The notes under the pieces are model-generated. The model was not told where the DNA came from. It searched no databases and saw only the letters and a program-made list of their open reading frames with translations. Made by a program: the position numbers and the translations under genes. Positions 11,401-25,320 of a stretch of 64,000 bases of DNA are shown piece by piece. How positions within the stretch are numbered: the first letter of the stretch is position 1; every line of letters begins with the position of its first letter. The stretch is from Gnetum montanum (Eukaryota > Streptophyta > Gnetopsida > Gnetales > Gnetaceae), in the NCBI GenBank assembly GCA_015680685.1, contig MNCI01012668.1, positions 143,367 through 207,366 of the forward strand. Direction: 5' to 3'.

Positions 11401-14400
11401 TCATTTTCTTTGATTTTGTTTGACATTTTTGTTTGTCTGACTAAACGGACAATGAAAATATGAAATTTTTTTAGGTTTTTGGTTGCAAACATTTTCTCAG
11501 CCTTTCCCAACCTTTTTCATTTATTTAGGTGTTAAGATCTTTTCCTTGGTTTCTGAAAAATACTTTTTTACTACATTTAATCATTCATAGCATGTGCAAT
11601 TAGGCTTTTGTTAAAATTCCTAATTTTTTTGGTTGAAAAATTCCTAATTTCTGGGCCTCACCCAGAAAATAAACTAGAACTATGGCAGATGAAGATTTGG
11701 AAAATGGTTTAATGGTAGCTCTTTATCATTGATGAGAGCCTGTCTGTTTGATGAGCTCTTTCACGTGGTATCCAACGACGCACTGCAGAGGGTTTACGGA
11801 GAAACTGGTGAGTCTGATACTGTTATGAATAAAAATAAAAAGGAAGTGCCGCAATGGCATAACACTAGTGAAAGTTTATTGGAGGAATCTTAGATAATGA
11901 AGTAATAATGTTGCGGTTGATGTTTTATCTTTTTTACAAGTAGGACATTGTTGTGGGTACAACTAGGGCTGCAAATGCTTCATGAAATTTTGACACGATT
12001 ATTATTGCTTTTTTGAATGCTGAAAAAACACAGGTTTGCATACAGATGACATTATCTGAAGGGGAAGCCCTACGCATTGAATACAAAATAAGGTCACGAC
12101 AGAGAGGGCAACGTGGTAGGAACAGGAGGAGGTCAAGATTCAAATGTAGGCAGAAGGCCCATTGACGTTGCTAAAGACCACATGACCTGTAGAATAACAA
12201 TTAACAGTTGAAGAACTGAAGGGGAAAGTAGTAGGGGAGTGACTGTACAGAAAATTACGTTAATGGTGATGCTGAAATAATTTTGTTTATTGTCGGCGAT
12301 GCTTTGTTGACCAACTGGATATGACTTGCAACATTGAAGGATTTGTTGATGTGCTTATCGGTGAAGAAGGTTCAAAATGTGGCAGACTTAGGAATGTGAG
12401 ATTGTCCAATTTAGGAAAGAATTTAATTTTTGTAGGATTACTAGATGATGCCATTTAATGGAAAGGATACGCAGGTATTCTAATATTGGTGTAAAGAACA
12501 AGAACTGGTTTTCTTAATGGATCTGAGGAGCAGATGGTTTATTAGTACAAGAATAGGTAAAATGTCTACAACTTTGGCATTGCTGACTAGGCCATGTGAG
12601 TAAAGATGCATGAAGGTGTTGCAAATTAGTATTTTTATTTCTATTTTTCTACCATTTTTTTAGTTTGCTTAAGGACTGTAGATCACTGATACACCAGTGA
12701 GATGGAAGGGACTTCAAAAGTTAAACCTGATACAATGTATGAGAGATATATAATTAATTATGTATAGGACATATTGATGAAGAAGCCAGTGATAGCTTAT
12801 TGTCTTGTTAGGTAAGAGATTGTCATTTCAAGTCACACTTCAGGCATTGTTATATTTCTTTATAATTCTTCTAAAGTATGATGCTGGCTATACATCTTGG
12901 GGTGTACTTACAGTCATTCTTTCGGGTTCAGCACCCCCAATTCCCAGAAATGCTGCATATTGAGCCATCTGTTTGAAGCAATGTGAGTAGCATTTTTAAA
13001 GCTCATGATGGCTTTTGGGATGGCATGAAAAGGAAAAATTTTAAATATAGGTAACTTGATGATGGTAATTATATCATAATGCATTGCTGTACAATTGATT
13101 ATGTTTCAAATAAAGTTTGGGCGGGCAACCAACCACATATGAGCAGCTTGGACATGGATTGGTGGAATATGGTGCTTTAATAAAACTTCAAGTGCATTGC
13201 TAGCATTTGAAATAACTGAATGCAGCTTAGAAAATGTGGTGGTTTGCAGTAAAAGTTTAGAAAGAGGAAGTAACATATAAAATGATATTCAGTTGTCATG
13301 TCTTTTTAAAAATAGCAAGATCAAAAATTTGTAAATAGAGGTTAGGAATGCATTGATATGATTATGCAATAAATCGTTAATCATTTTTTTTATTGATCTC
13401 TTGATCCCAAGGAATTCTTGGTTGTACACCAAAATATTATTATAAGTTTTTTTTAACCTGAAAAACTTTCATGAGTGATGAATCACAGTTAGAAAGTGTC
13501 ATAGTTTTGATGTTCCCAACTTAGATTATGGTAGACATCCTAAACTTGTGTGACACATGATTCCACATATTTTGTTATAAAAGGCAAAAATGAATAGGAC
13601 TTTTGAAGCTAGATTAGAAAATGAAACAAGAAAGAAGGCCAAGTGCTTATTTCAAATGGAGATTAGCCTATTCGATATAAGTTTGTTCAATTTTGTAAGG
13701 TTGAAAGGATCAAACATTCTAAACAAGCTATAGGTATTGTATTGCTATTCTTGATAGAATGCACAGTATATTACAGGATTGTTCTTGAGTTTACTTATTG
13801 TTAGAACCGGTTCTAACATGATGCTTTGCAAAATGGCAAAGGTGACTTTAAAGGAGGAAATTCTTTGGACCAATTGCGCCATCACATAGCAATTTTCAAA
13901 ATGATTCTAATGATACCCATATTGTGTGGGTAGTCCTTCTAGAATAGGTCCTATGATGACATCAATGGAACCGTGACATCAACAGGAACCATAGGGACAT
14001 AGACTTACTTTGAAATGGCATGCGCAGTCCGACGTCCGTAAAATTTGACACGTAAGCTAGGCTCACAATGTTGTAAAAATGGAACCATGATGTTAGTGGA
14101 ACCAATGCCATGTCATCACGAGAGATGGAACTGTAAAATTTAAATGCTGCGATGACTGATTTATCGTTTCACTCAAGCGATAATTGTAAAGTGGCAACTG
14201 GCTCATGCCATTGCAAGTCTAAAGCATGTCAGACTTGAATGGAAGTAATCCGTGTGGGATCGAAGTACATTTAGGTCAATTGAATCTCCTTGTAACATCG
14301 TGACAGACTGAGCAAAGATGAGTACAGATCAAGAAGTTAGCATTCTCAAGTAAAGCAAAACACATTGCAATGGAGTTCTGGAAAATTGCTTTTGAGGATT

Positions 14401-17400
14401 TTGGAACCAAGCTTAGCTATATAGAAAGCTTGAAGGATAAGAGTTGGGCAAGCCTGTAGGAGGAATTCCAAGACTCCGATGTACGTGAGGTTGCGCCTCC
14501 AACAATGACTGTGATACCAAGAGGCTAGTGTACAAAGCAATGCAATGTGTGTTGCATCTAATAAGGTTCTTTGTAGTAAAGCAAAAGGAATCCCTGCGTC
14601 TGCAATTGCTTCATTCATGTAATTACTTAAATTGTCAGTTTCTGTGTAGATAGAATAACGCGGTGGTGGTTGACTTTTTCAGCCCTTAAACTTTCTCTTT
14701 GTTTCTCCATCCTTTGCCTTGTGGAAATGCAACCAGATTAGATATCATCGCAGCATGAAGGCTATCTTTGTAGACATTGAAGGCGAAGGGAGCTAGCATT
14801 AAGAAGATGGGAGTAGCCGGGAAGGCAGTGGCAGCAAAATTCAGCAGAGCCAATGAGGAAAAGGTATACCCTAAGTGGAATGTTGGTTCCGGAGGAACCC
14901 TGGTGGACAAGTTAAACTCCAAGAAAGCTGCCAATCTTGTTGTGGCTTCATTCCTACTAGGTTGGAACCAAGTTGTGGCTAGTAAAGAAGACGTCAAGGC
15001 AACAAATACCCTGCATCATTGCATTGGAATCAATCTGCTCACTGCTCTCTTGTGGAATCTGCATCTTTCCTTGGAGGAGCTCTATTGGGCTGAGCTTATA
15101 GGTTTTATTCCTTCTTGTTCTTTCCTGTTTATTAAAGTTTGGGCTTGCATATTAGTTCCACCAGGTGTTTGCCAAAATGTCTTGTTGATCTTCAATATCC
15201 TAGGTTCCCAGTTAGTTTTATATCAAGACTGGTAAATTGTTAAGCCCAGTTTGAAGAATTTGTTCAATGTATAATGGTACTGCAACTTTGTCTAATAATT
15301 GCAGTTCCGATATAAAGGATTTCTAGATTGGCTACTAAACTATGTCAAAGGTTCAACATATCAATTGGCCTCCATAGGTAGTATACAAAACTCTATTGGA
15401 GGGGAGTGCTTGTGGAAACTTTGTTGCTGCCACAGAACATAAGTGATCTGCAGGTTATTCGTGAGATTTCTAGGCAGGTGTTGATAGCGGAACCCTCAAT
15501 ACATTGGAACCTTAAAGACCCAGAGCTGAGCAGAACCGGCTTAAAGTTTAATAAGGTGCTTGGATTGTAATACCCATTCATAGGGAGCAAGAGCTAACAC
15601 CCGAAGCCCCCCGCCCCGCCACCCCCCACCCAAAAAAAAAAAGCTAGTTAAAAGAAGGAAATGCACAGGTGGCTTTCTTTTTACAACAATCAAATTAACA
15701 TTAACCTATAAAATTAAAAGGAAATCAACAGTGCCTAGATCTTGCTCTAAAACAAGTCAATCAATTTTAATTTTAAGAATTAAGAGATAACTTTTTTAAA
15801 AAATAGACATAGTAAAATATGTGTAAGATCATCACATTAAAAAAAAATCAAACTTTTTTTTTTCTTCAACCTAAAAAGAAATATCTAATTAGGATCATTT
15901 ACACATTTGTAAACCAATGAAATGACCACATAAGCAGATAAATCAATAATCTTAGATTTGTTCAATTACATAATAATATTTTATAATTTCCAACAACACA
16001 CAAAACAAGATCATCTGAATTTAACTCTTGTAACCATTTTACCATTAATTTTTTAATCAAGAAATTCATATGTTCAATAGCTGAGAATAGATAGATCACA
16101 ACCATAAATTAACATCCTAGGTTTTCTCCCACTTCATCAACTTATAGAAAGATATCAAAATCAAACTTGAGAAGGTATAGGAAAAAAAGTATAATTCAAG
16201 ATTCAAATCCAAGATTTATGCATTCAAAGGGGGAGGGTTCATCAACCAAATGCCAACCAAAACCCAAGAATTCAACAATTTTAAAACATTCACAATTATT
16301 CATGGGCCCAAGGATATTTTCACTTTTTGTCGGCAGTACGAATCCTCATATTAGGGATCTTTGGCCCTTGTTGGCAATCTTTTGCCAAAAATTTCCCAAA
16401 TTGTTATGGGTGTTTTTGAATCATTATAGAAATAACTCTCATCCAAGTCGTTTAGGTGTGAGAGTGTAGAGGATGGGTGGAGAGATCTAAAATAAGTAAT
16501 AAAGGTTTCAACAATCAAAGCTTACAACAACAATCTTGATAATTTCATACAAGCATTGTGAAGGTGGTTAGGCAAGCAAGAAGAGAGAAGTTTAAGAAAA
16601 TCAGCCCATGTTGGCCATTATCAAACATAATAGAGATGGATCATTTTACCTCCTTGCTTAGATATCTTACTTACTAGGAGGAATTATCAGAATATTGGAT
16701 TGCTATGCAACACTTGTTTTCTTTCTCCTTGCTATCTCTTATAGCAGCCACAGTCTTCTCTCCCTCCCCAGTCGCACTCACTGTTGTTGTATCTTTTTTT
16801 TTGTTTTTGTTTTGCTCAGCTACTTTTTCCTTGTGTGTGTTTTTTCTCTCTCCTTCTCTCCCTATTTGTAGGTGGAATAAGGGATACTAGATGGTTTGTT
16901 GTAACTAACTTCTTGGAAACTATTTGTATTCTTTTCTTTCTTTTTACAGTTCTCTCTCTCTTTGTTTTTTCAGCAATGAGTCATGAGTTCAATTCTCTTC
17001 ATGATCACTATAAAAAAAATCAATAAAATATGTATATTCACAGGTTGCAGGTTCAATTTCTAAATCAGCAATTTTTGATATTTCAGAATTCAGATTTTGC
17101 TAGATCTCAAGTTCAATTCCTCTTGATAATTACAAAACAGTCCAGCATAATATCTCTCTCTTCATCATTCAGAATTGTCACAAGATGCAAGGAAAGAGTT
17201 TTCAAAATAGGTTCATGATAAGTGTAGTTCAGGATACATAATCAAATAAGGCACCTTCTTTTTCAAGTCATCAATGATGTGAATTTTTCCATCGTCTTAC
17301 GATCCTTGAAAGGTCATCATGTGACCTTTCTACAGCCATGGAGAGGGTACTTGTACTCTACTATTTTAAACTAAAAAGAACAATGCATCACATTTAGATA

Positions 17401-20400
17401 AAATAAAATAAAAATAAAATATAAAACTATGGTATTTGCACACAATATCCTTGATTCATGGGTCAGGTTCCTCCAACTTGATTCATAGGTCAAGTTTCTC
17501 AATATGAGCATTCTTTTGCACCTCAACATACCTGTTTTAGCTCTTGAGGCACACCTTAGAGTATTGTCCTCTGTTTTTCTTTTCTTTCTCAGCATCTCTA
17601 TTGAAATAGAACATAAAATATTTTGTTTTCCCATATATTATTTATTATTGTTATTTTAAAACATTCCCAGCATGTATTTTAAATCATATTTTTTATGCAT
17701 AAAGTATTTAAGCATTTAATCATAATACATATAAAAATCTGGTCAACAAATTTATTACTATTCCAATTAGCCATTTCCACCACAGTCCAAACAAAGCACA
17801 GACACAACTTGTCAACAAAACATGCACACAAACACATAGAAAGATTATGACAATTGTTAACGCAAAAACTCAAGGAGAAGTGGTTTGTTACATGGATGAA
17901 ACAAGTTTTACAGAAATTTCAAGGTTTCTCATTTTCCAAAAGCCCTAAAGACACCTATGGAAGCAGAAGGAAGGCTTAATTTTGAGGCTATCTATACTTC
18001 TTTGAAGGTGGAGGAAATCAAGGAGAATAAAGTTAGGTTCCAGCAGCTATCTAGGTAAGTTTTTGATCTAGAACCTAAAGTGGAACCAACATGTTGGATA
18101 GAAAGGTTCTGGGTCTTGATGAACCTTTCCGCTGTGATGACCATTGATTTAGCAATGCTGAATTAGAACATGGTCTACTGCTTCAACTCTGACTTCCTCA
18201 TTAAAATGGTGGAACAACTAGCAACTGGGGAGATTAGTGGTTCCTAAAAGGGAGAAGAGGAAAGCAGTTTGCAACAGATTTCAGAAGAACTAGCAGGGTC
18301 ACCACAGATTTCAGAGGAACCAACCCAAAGCCCTTCACGTGAGAGTAGTGAAGAAGAAGAAGAATCGGTAGAACAGAGGCCTACTAAGAGAATAAAGATT
18401 GGAATTTCCCGGTTCAATAGAGAGCATGTTGAATCAGCACCGCTGCCATTGTCCACTTTCTCCCCATTGGTTCTAGAAAGCTGTTCTAACAAAGTATGGT
18501 TCTTGGAGCATAATGTTCATCAGGTGCCTGTTGTAGTAAACCGATTCTAGCTATTCCAGGTCCAAATCAGAGATCTTAAACCAGTAAGGCAGGGCACAAT
18601 GGTCCCAAAAGCTGTCACGGAACAACAGGTAACTTCATTTTCTGCAGGGTCATCCTCCCTCTAGGATATATTAGAGTGCATATAGAAAGCAACTACTGAG
18701 GGAATGCAGGAAATTGAGTCCCTAATGAAACAAAAGGAGCAGGAGAACCTACAAAGGCACAAAGAGATGGAATCATTAAGACAGTTGTTTGCTATACTAT
18801 TAGAGAGGAACATGTATCTTGAAGAGGAAAAATTTCAGACACAGGAAGAATGGATAGAGTTGCTAGAACGGAACCTGTCCTTAGAAGATGAGGTTGGAAG
18901 GTTAGAGCAGTAGTTAGAAGTGAGCCATTTTGATTCCTTATCTTATTATATTCCAAATATTTAAAGTTTAGTCAAGGATTTCCAAGAAGGTCAAGAGACA
19001 AAAGTAGAAAGTTCCAATGGGTCATTGAATTTGAGATTAAGAGACATGGCAGAGGCAGACCCATCACTGTCATGATTATGGCATACCATTTGCCTCCTCA
19101 TCTGATGGGCCAGGTAAATCAAATAGAAGGTTTTGTAGATTTGAAGAAAGATAAGATGTCTAAAGATCTTGGGACCATTATGAGATTCACACAAGAAGAA
19201 GAGAAGATCAGGGGAACAGTGCTTCAAGAAATGAATGAAGTGCTTAATATAATAGAAGCTCCCCAGATGGAAGGTTTCAAGGATCTTAACTGGGCCCATT
19301 TTGACAAAGTTTATGATAGAACCAAAAGGTTGGAACCAGAACTTTGCTGTCAAGTGAATTCACGGCTGGATGTCAATGACTAAGGTAATGAAGAATGCCA
19401 TAAACATCATGGTTACCAGTATAAATAACTTCTATGAGGAAATGAAGCCTAATGTACTATTCCTAAGGACTGTTTATTGTGATTATGACTATTGGAGCTA
19501 GGGAGGAGACGTTATGGGTTTGTTAAGGAACTACCTGTATACAAAGAGCTTACGGTTACACCATCTATAGCCATAAGAGGCCATAAGAGAGGGACTGTAA
19601 GAAGAAAGAAAAGGGAGGGGAGGAATTAAACGAAAACAAGCTAAAGTGTTTTGCAATTTTTGTCTTGTAATGTGTTGTACTCGCCATTTTGTAAAATGAA
19701 GAAATAGTTCCAATAGAGTAAAGCTTTGTTCTTAGTTTGTTATTCTGCTTATTTATCATTTTGCAAATTGGATACATTTCAGATGTTCATTTTAAGTTTT
19801 ACTTCAAAATTAGATTGAACACGTTGAAATTGTATAGTTCCGACATTTAACAAACCAAGTAAGAATAATTTTACTTCTTTTGACGATTGCTCTTGAACAA
19901 ATTGATTCCCTTTTTTCAAAGGAACTGTTTTGTTCAAGATCCTAGTTGCAAATATAGGAACTGTGCTGTTTAACAAGATTGCATACTTAAATTATATTAA
20001 ATCAAGGAGTAATGTTTTTGTCACGATCTTGATCTTGAAGCTATGCACGGGTAGCGGAACTGTCACGAAAAGTGTATTCCAGCAAAATTGGTGTAAAATC
20101 TGTTCAAAGTGACCCCAGAGTTGGTTAGAACCAATTTCAGGACCAGCACTTATTTATATTTAAAGGTGTACCTACCAAATCTATTGTGGCTGGTTTATCA
20201 AAAAACAAAAAGGGGTACATGAGATGTTCCAACTGAATTTGGATGAAACTGACCCTAAATTTATTGGCAGCACTAAAGAAAAATGCCCAAAATCAAACAA
20301 AAACCTCAACCTATGAGAATAAACCATATTTGCACAAGAAAAGTTTTCAAAATCAAGTGGGGTTGTCTTTGTTGAGAGAGTGCTGAAAGGCTCAGTTTGA

Positions 20401-23400
20401 GGATGGTCTATCTTGAAGCGGGCTATGATGCCACCGAAATCTTGCTTGCAATGTTTCAGTCTTCTGTGAGACTGCCATGAACATATGTTTTTAAAGATAT
20501 GTTAGTGTGCAAAGTGTATCAGTTATTTCATTCCTACCATATTTGAAAGTAATAATATGGAAGTTTAGCACTTGTTGATGCTCAAATCATTCACCTACCT
20601 TAATGGTTAAGCCCATGTTGTTGGAATAAAGGCACTTTGATGATGATGATGTTCATGCTAGCATGGTCCATTAAGTACTGTTTATACCACTCTAATAGTA
20701 GCAACAGACAATATTCATAAATCATTCTTAGATTTGTACTTGTCACCACGCAATAATGCTTTTATATTTTTTCCCGTCACAAAACTAATCATTATGATTT
20801 TATGACAGCCATGCAACTCTTGGTTTATACAAGAAACTTTTTTACCGGGCTCCAAAGTCTTTACAAAGGTAATGCTGTGTATTGTTTTGTTTGTATTATC
20901 TAAAATATTTCTGTAAGATTAATTGCATGCATAGTTTCGATTAATTTTGGAAATCTTTTTGAAAGATTATATTTAATTTTACTCTATATTTTAATTATTG
21001 GAGTTTTGTTATATAAGAATCTCAAATGAAAGAGATCACAAAATGGCAGCTTGCAAGAGTTTCATTTTAGAGAAATTATATTTAATGTGATTACTCCTAG
21101 AAATATGAAACCATTACAAATTAATGAATTAGGCTTTCCCAGTTATATTCTTGAAGAAGATGCTGCTTTTCATGATAGGTAACTGGATGGGGCAATACTA
21201 TTCTGTCGGTACACCTTATACAACAAAATACTTTCTTGTAGGTAACCTAGCATGAAGATCAATATTCTGGCATTCTGTAAACAGAATGACTTCTACAATT
21301 ATCTGGTAATGATTTTCTGGAGTGATATCATTGTAACCAGGTAGAGTGTTTTCTCAGTACCCATCCTCTGGGTCATGTCTTGGAGGACTGAACATGCATT
21401 TTAAATCTTTGTTGAACGTTCCATGCTTCATCTAAGTTCTTATGCCGGTGAATATGAAGTGACGTCTACCTAAATCTCCCATTAGCATCAGCAGGATCTG
21501 CTCCTTGTTGTAGGCTGATTTTATGATACATGCATTCTCCTCTTGATAACAATGATAACAATGGATTGGTGTTCCATCTCCTCTTGAGGTTCTTTTATTG
21601 ATTCCCCGGTCGATGGATTGGAGGAACGTGAAGTCTGAGGTGGGGAAAAGGTATGTCTGGGGTTGAATTGAAATTATTTCGTGTATCGTCGTCATTTTTT
21701 TCTTTCTGGAACAAATTGATTCTAAAACAATCAGTTGTTGATAGGATAAGAAAAGACATATTTTTGTCCCTGTATCTAGGTGAGTACGGGGAAAAATTTG
21801 CTTGCAGTGTATAGTAGATGGGCAAGTCCGAGGGAGGTGGTCATGGTGAGTTGACTCTGCCCTTGTGGCTGCTGAAAGTGCAAATGTGGGGAATGTCGAG
21901 GGATGCAGAAAGTGCAATGACTTTGAACAAACCCTCTTGTGTGCTAGATGACCTGCCTTCCTAAGTGGCAAGAATGAAGTGACTTGGGCAGCTGATACAT
22001 TTTAGACTCTTATAGCAACAAACAAAACAAAGTAATAAATACAATAATCACATTGGGTGGTTAGTTTGGGGATCAGACTACGTGTGAATGTTCAGCCTGG
22101 TGCTACTGGGCTGTCAAAACCACTTCTTGTCCCCACCTTTGGTAGACACAAGGCGGCCACTTAACACCAACGTTGACTAAGGCAAACAAACATTAGTGTT
22201 GCTATTTCTTGGGTTGGGTTTTCATAGTCTGTGTTGAAAGGGCCTTCTCTGTTGCTTTTGGTGCTATCGGGGAGTCCCAATCCCACCCCCTTTTTCGTTA
22301 AAAAAAAGCAATACATGTCCAATTTCATTACTCAATATTGTGCATAAATATTCAAGTTAAATGCATAGCAGGAAAATAAAAAGGAAGGTTATTCAACCCA
22401 ACAGGTCCTAAAATAATAATATCACAACCAATCCGATTACAAGCCATATCCATCTAATATAAAAATATAAAACAGAGAATCCCAGTTAAGCCCTCTTTTG
22501 AAAATTCTCCTGACCATTAACATGACTTGTAATATATGCATATAAAAATATGCAAGGGTTAGACCTCCATGTAAGAGAAAAGCCATATTAATATGTTTTT
22601 CCTCTAGAGCATCAAATGGGTGGAACTTGGACATGACATCCTGTGAGATTCAAGATATGCACAACCATATAACCAACCTGAATCCACAACCTATCAATTC
22701 AAATGAACATTTGTGTTGAACCCGTCCAATCTTGCCTTGACATTAATCAAATGTTAACAAAACCTAAAGTAACCAAGTTAGGGAACCATCCATCATGCGA
22801 GTGTTACCAATTTGAGGAGTAACACTCAGGAATGTCATTACTATTCACAGGACTATCGCTTCCCCACAATTCATCCTTGATCCCTAAATTGTACTTATGC
22901 CCACAGGTACGTCTATTAATTTTCATCTTGTACCACTTGTCTTTCTCACGGAATGACCTATCAAAACTAGCCAAATGTCATTTGTATTCCAACAACCAGG
23001 CCACAGAAAAACCTTTCACACCCAGACTAGAACCATGTCCATGTCCATCCAACTTACAAATTAACCTATCATTTGCAGCTTAGTGCTAACTGTAGTTCAT
23101 CCAATGATCAACCAATGGTGCACAACTCACATTCCTTACCCAAACTATTACCTCAATTGCAGACACACATTATTGATGATTCGAACTAATACATCATTCG
23201 CATATAGACATTATTGATGAACCAAGCCAGTACCTCATTCACAGGTAGGTGCTATCAAATAATTTGTATTCATAATCTCCTCACAATGACATCACTGTCC
23301 AGATAAACTTTATACAACCAACCAACCAACCAAACTCATTAGTCAAAAGGTCAAGGTTATGTAAACAAGTTTACACTCTTTCTCATCCCACAACGTAACC

Positions 23401-25285
23401 CGACCATTCATGACATAAAACAGACGTAGGAAACAACTAACTACAAAAACCAATAGCATACTGAATCGGACATTTCCTCCCAGCAAACATTGCTCCTAAA
23501 AACAGATAGATGCACTTCAGCCAGACAATCATCAACGGAAATGACAAAAGCAATATATAATGATAGATAATCTCCACATTTTTTTTGATTCTTCCATGCC
23601 AAATAACAAGAGAAATCACATCTAATGATAAGTCAAAGTAAACACTGCCAGATTTGTCAAATTCTGAACCAGATTCCTCCATGCAGAAATTGGAAAATAG
23701 CCATCCAGACATTTCTACGAAAATTCAGTCCAAATCTCCATTTGCAGAAAAATAAAAATAGAAGAATTGGAAGACGTCAATCCAAATCGTATGACCATAT
23801 CAAAAAGTCAAAACCCTTCAATAAAACTAACATTCAAGCATAACAAAAAAACCTGCCAATACCAAATATTGTGAACACAACCAGATCTAGACATTTGGTT
23901 GGAAAAAAAGAATGCATAGACAGAAATTTGTCAGCCACATTATTCAAACTGGAGCCTACCATACAACTACATGCTATAAATGAAAAAGCAAAAAATGTAG
24001 AATCCTTACTGCAGCTATGTGACACCAACAAAAACTCTCGAAAGTTGAAAATGAATTTGCAAATTAATTGGACATGTCAAAACTTGCTAGAGTTTTGCAA
24101 CTAATATCTCTCTATGAGGATACATCTACTCTTGAAAACTCTCCCATGGTCATCTACTATAGATCTCCATTGTACAAATCCTTGACATTTTTTTGACCAA
24201 ACCATTGTTTCTGCGTTGCACTCTATCTATCTATCTATCTATCTATCTACAATGGTGATGGTTTGCTAAAACCTACAGCCTACCCTAGTCTTCCTAACTA
24301 GGTGCACAACCTATAAGCTTAACCTAACCTAGGCTAGACCAATAACTTGCAAATAACATACCCCTTGATCGACCTTATGAGTCCCTATCCAAGTCCAAGA
24401 AGGATTCTGCTCCGTAAAAAGACTAGTTAGTAATCTACTTAAGTAAAATAATCATCTATATGTGGTCATCATTAAGCATAAGCAAACATGCATGTGTGTG
24501 TTACAGTCTAACTATCTAATAGGCTAGCCAACATTAAGCAACATGCAGCAAACACAGAAACGAACAAAATATCATAACAAGCAAGCCAAATCAGCAAACC
24601 TCAAGAAATTGAAGGGGTTATAGCTTGTAAATAATCTATATGTGGTCATCATTAAGCATAAGCAAACATGCATGTGTGTGTAACAGTCTAACTATCTAAT
24701 AGGCTAGCCAACATTAAGCAACATGCAGCAAACACAGAAACGAACAAAATATCATAACAAGCAAGCCAAATCAGCAAACCTCAAGAAATTGAAGAGGTTA
24801 TAGCTTGTAAATAATCTATATGTGGTCATCATTAAGCATAAGCAAACATGCATGTGTGTGTAACAGTCTAACTATCTAATAGGCTAGCCAACATTAAGCA
24901 ACATGCAGGAAACACAGAAACAAACAAAATATCATAACAAGCAAGCCAAATCAGCAAACCTCAAGAAATTGAAGGGTTTATAGCTTGTAACTTTTTGTGT
25001 CAAGTAAATTTGTTTCTTGAAGAAAAATATAATCAGAACTTTATAAGCTACATTTTGTCACAAGGTTTTAATCTCCAAGTGGATTCCTAGTTTCCTCCAA
25101 ATCTAGGATAACTTATTCACAAAGAATTTAGATAAAGGCCAGAGAGAGGTGGCTGAAGTGGTTACATCATTGTCTAACAAGGATTTACAGGGAAGAGGTT
25201 GGTAGTTTGAGTTACACTTGAGGCACAGTTATGTATTATATAAGTTCGAGGAAAGTATCACTGGCAATATATCATTGGGGTACAC

Positions 25286-25320
<35 letters not shown>

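Larger units (their letters stand above)
10548..20808 (+). other. PTH2 intron 2 (10,261 bp)
   Basis: AT-rich. It contains a 50-bp tandem repeat, a Copia fossil, a SINE-like fragment, an unassigned ORF, and a decayed coiled-coil reading frame, listed separately. From 15241 to 17880 I see only AT-rich sequence, a C-rich patch followed by 12 A (15601-15642) and a pyrimidine-rich tract (16700-16980). Confidence 0.85.

Noticed and set aside
21432-21971. Minus-strand open frame of 179 codons in intron 3
   Set aside because: No motif could be identified, and it is Ser/Thr/His-rich and lies in transposon-rich intron sequence. It remains possible that it is a retroelement remnant, but I cannot support a call.
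22200-22310. Possible separate L1 3' end with A tail
   Set aside because: The T/G-rich tail and 8 A fit, but I could not find a matching target duplication or any upstream ORF2 sequence.
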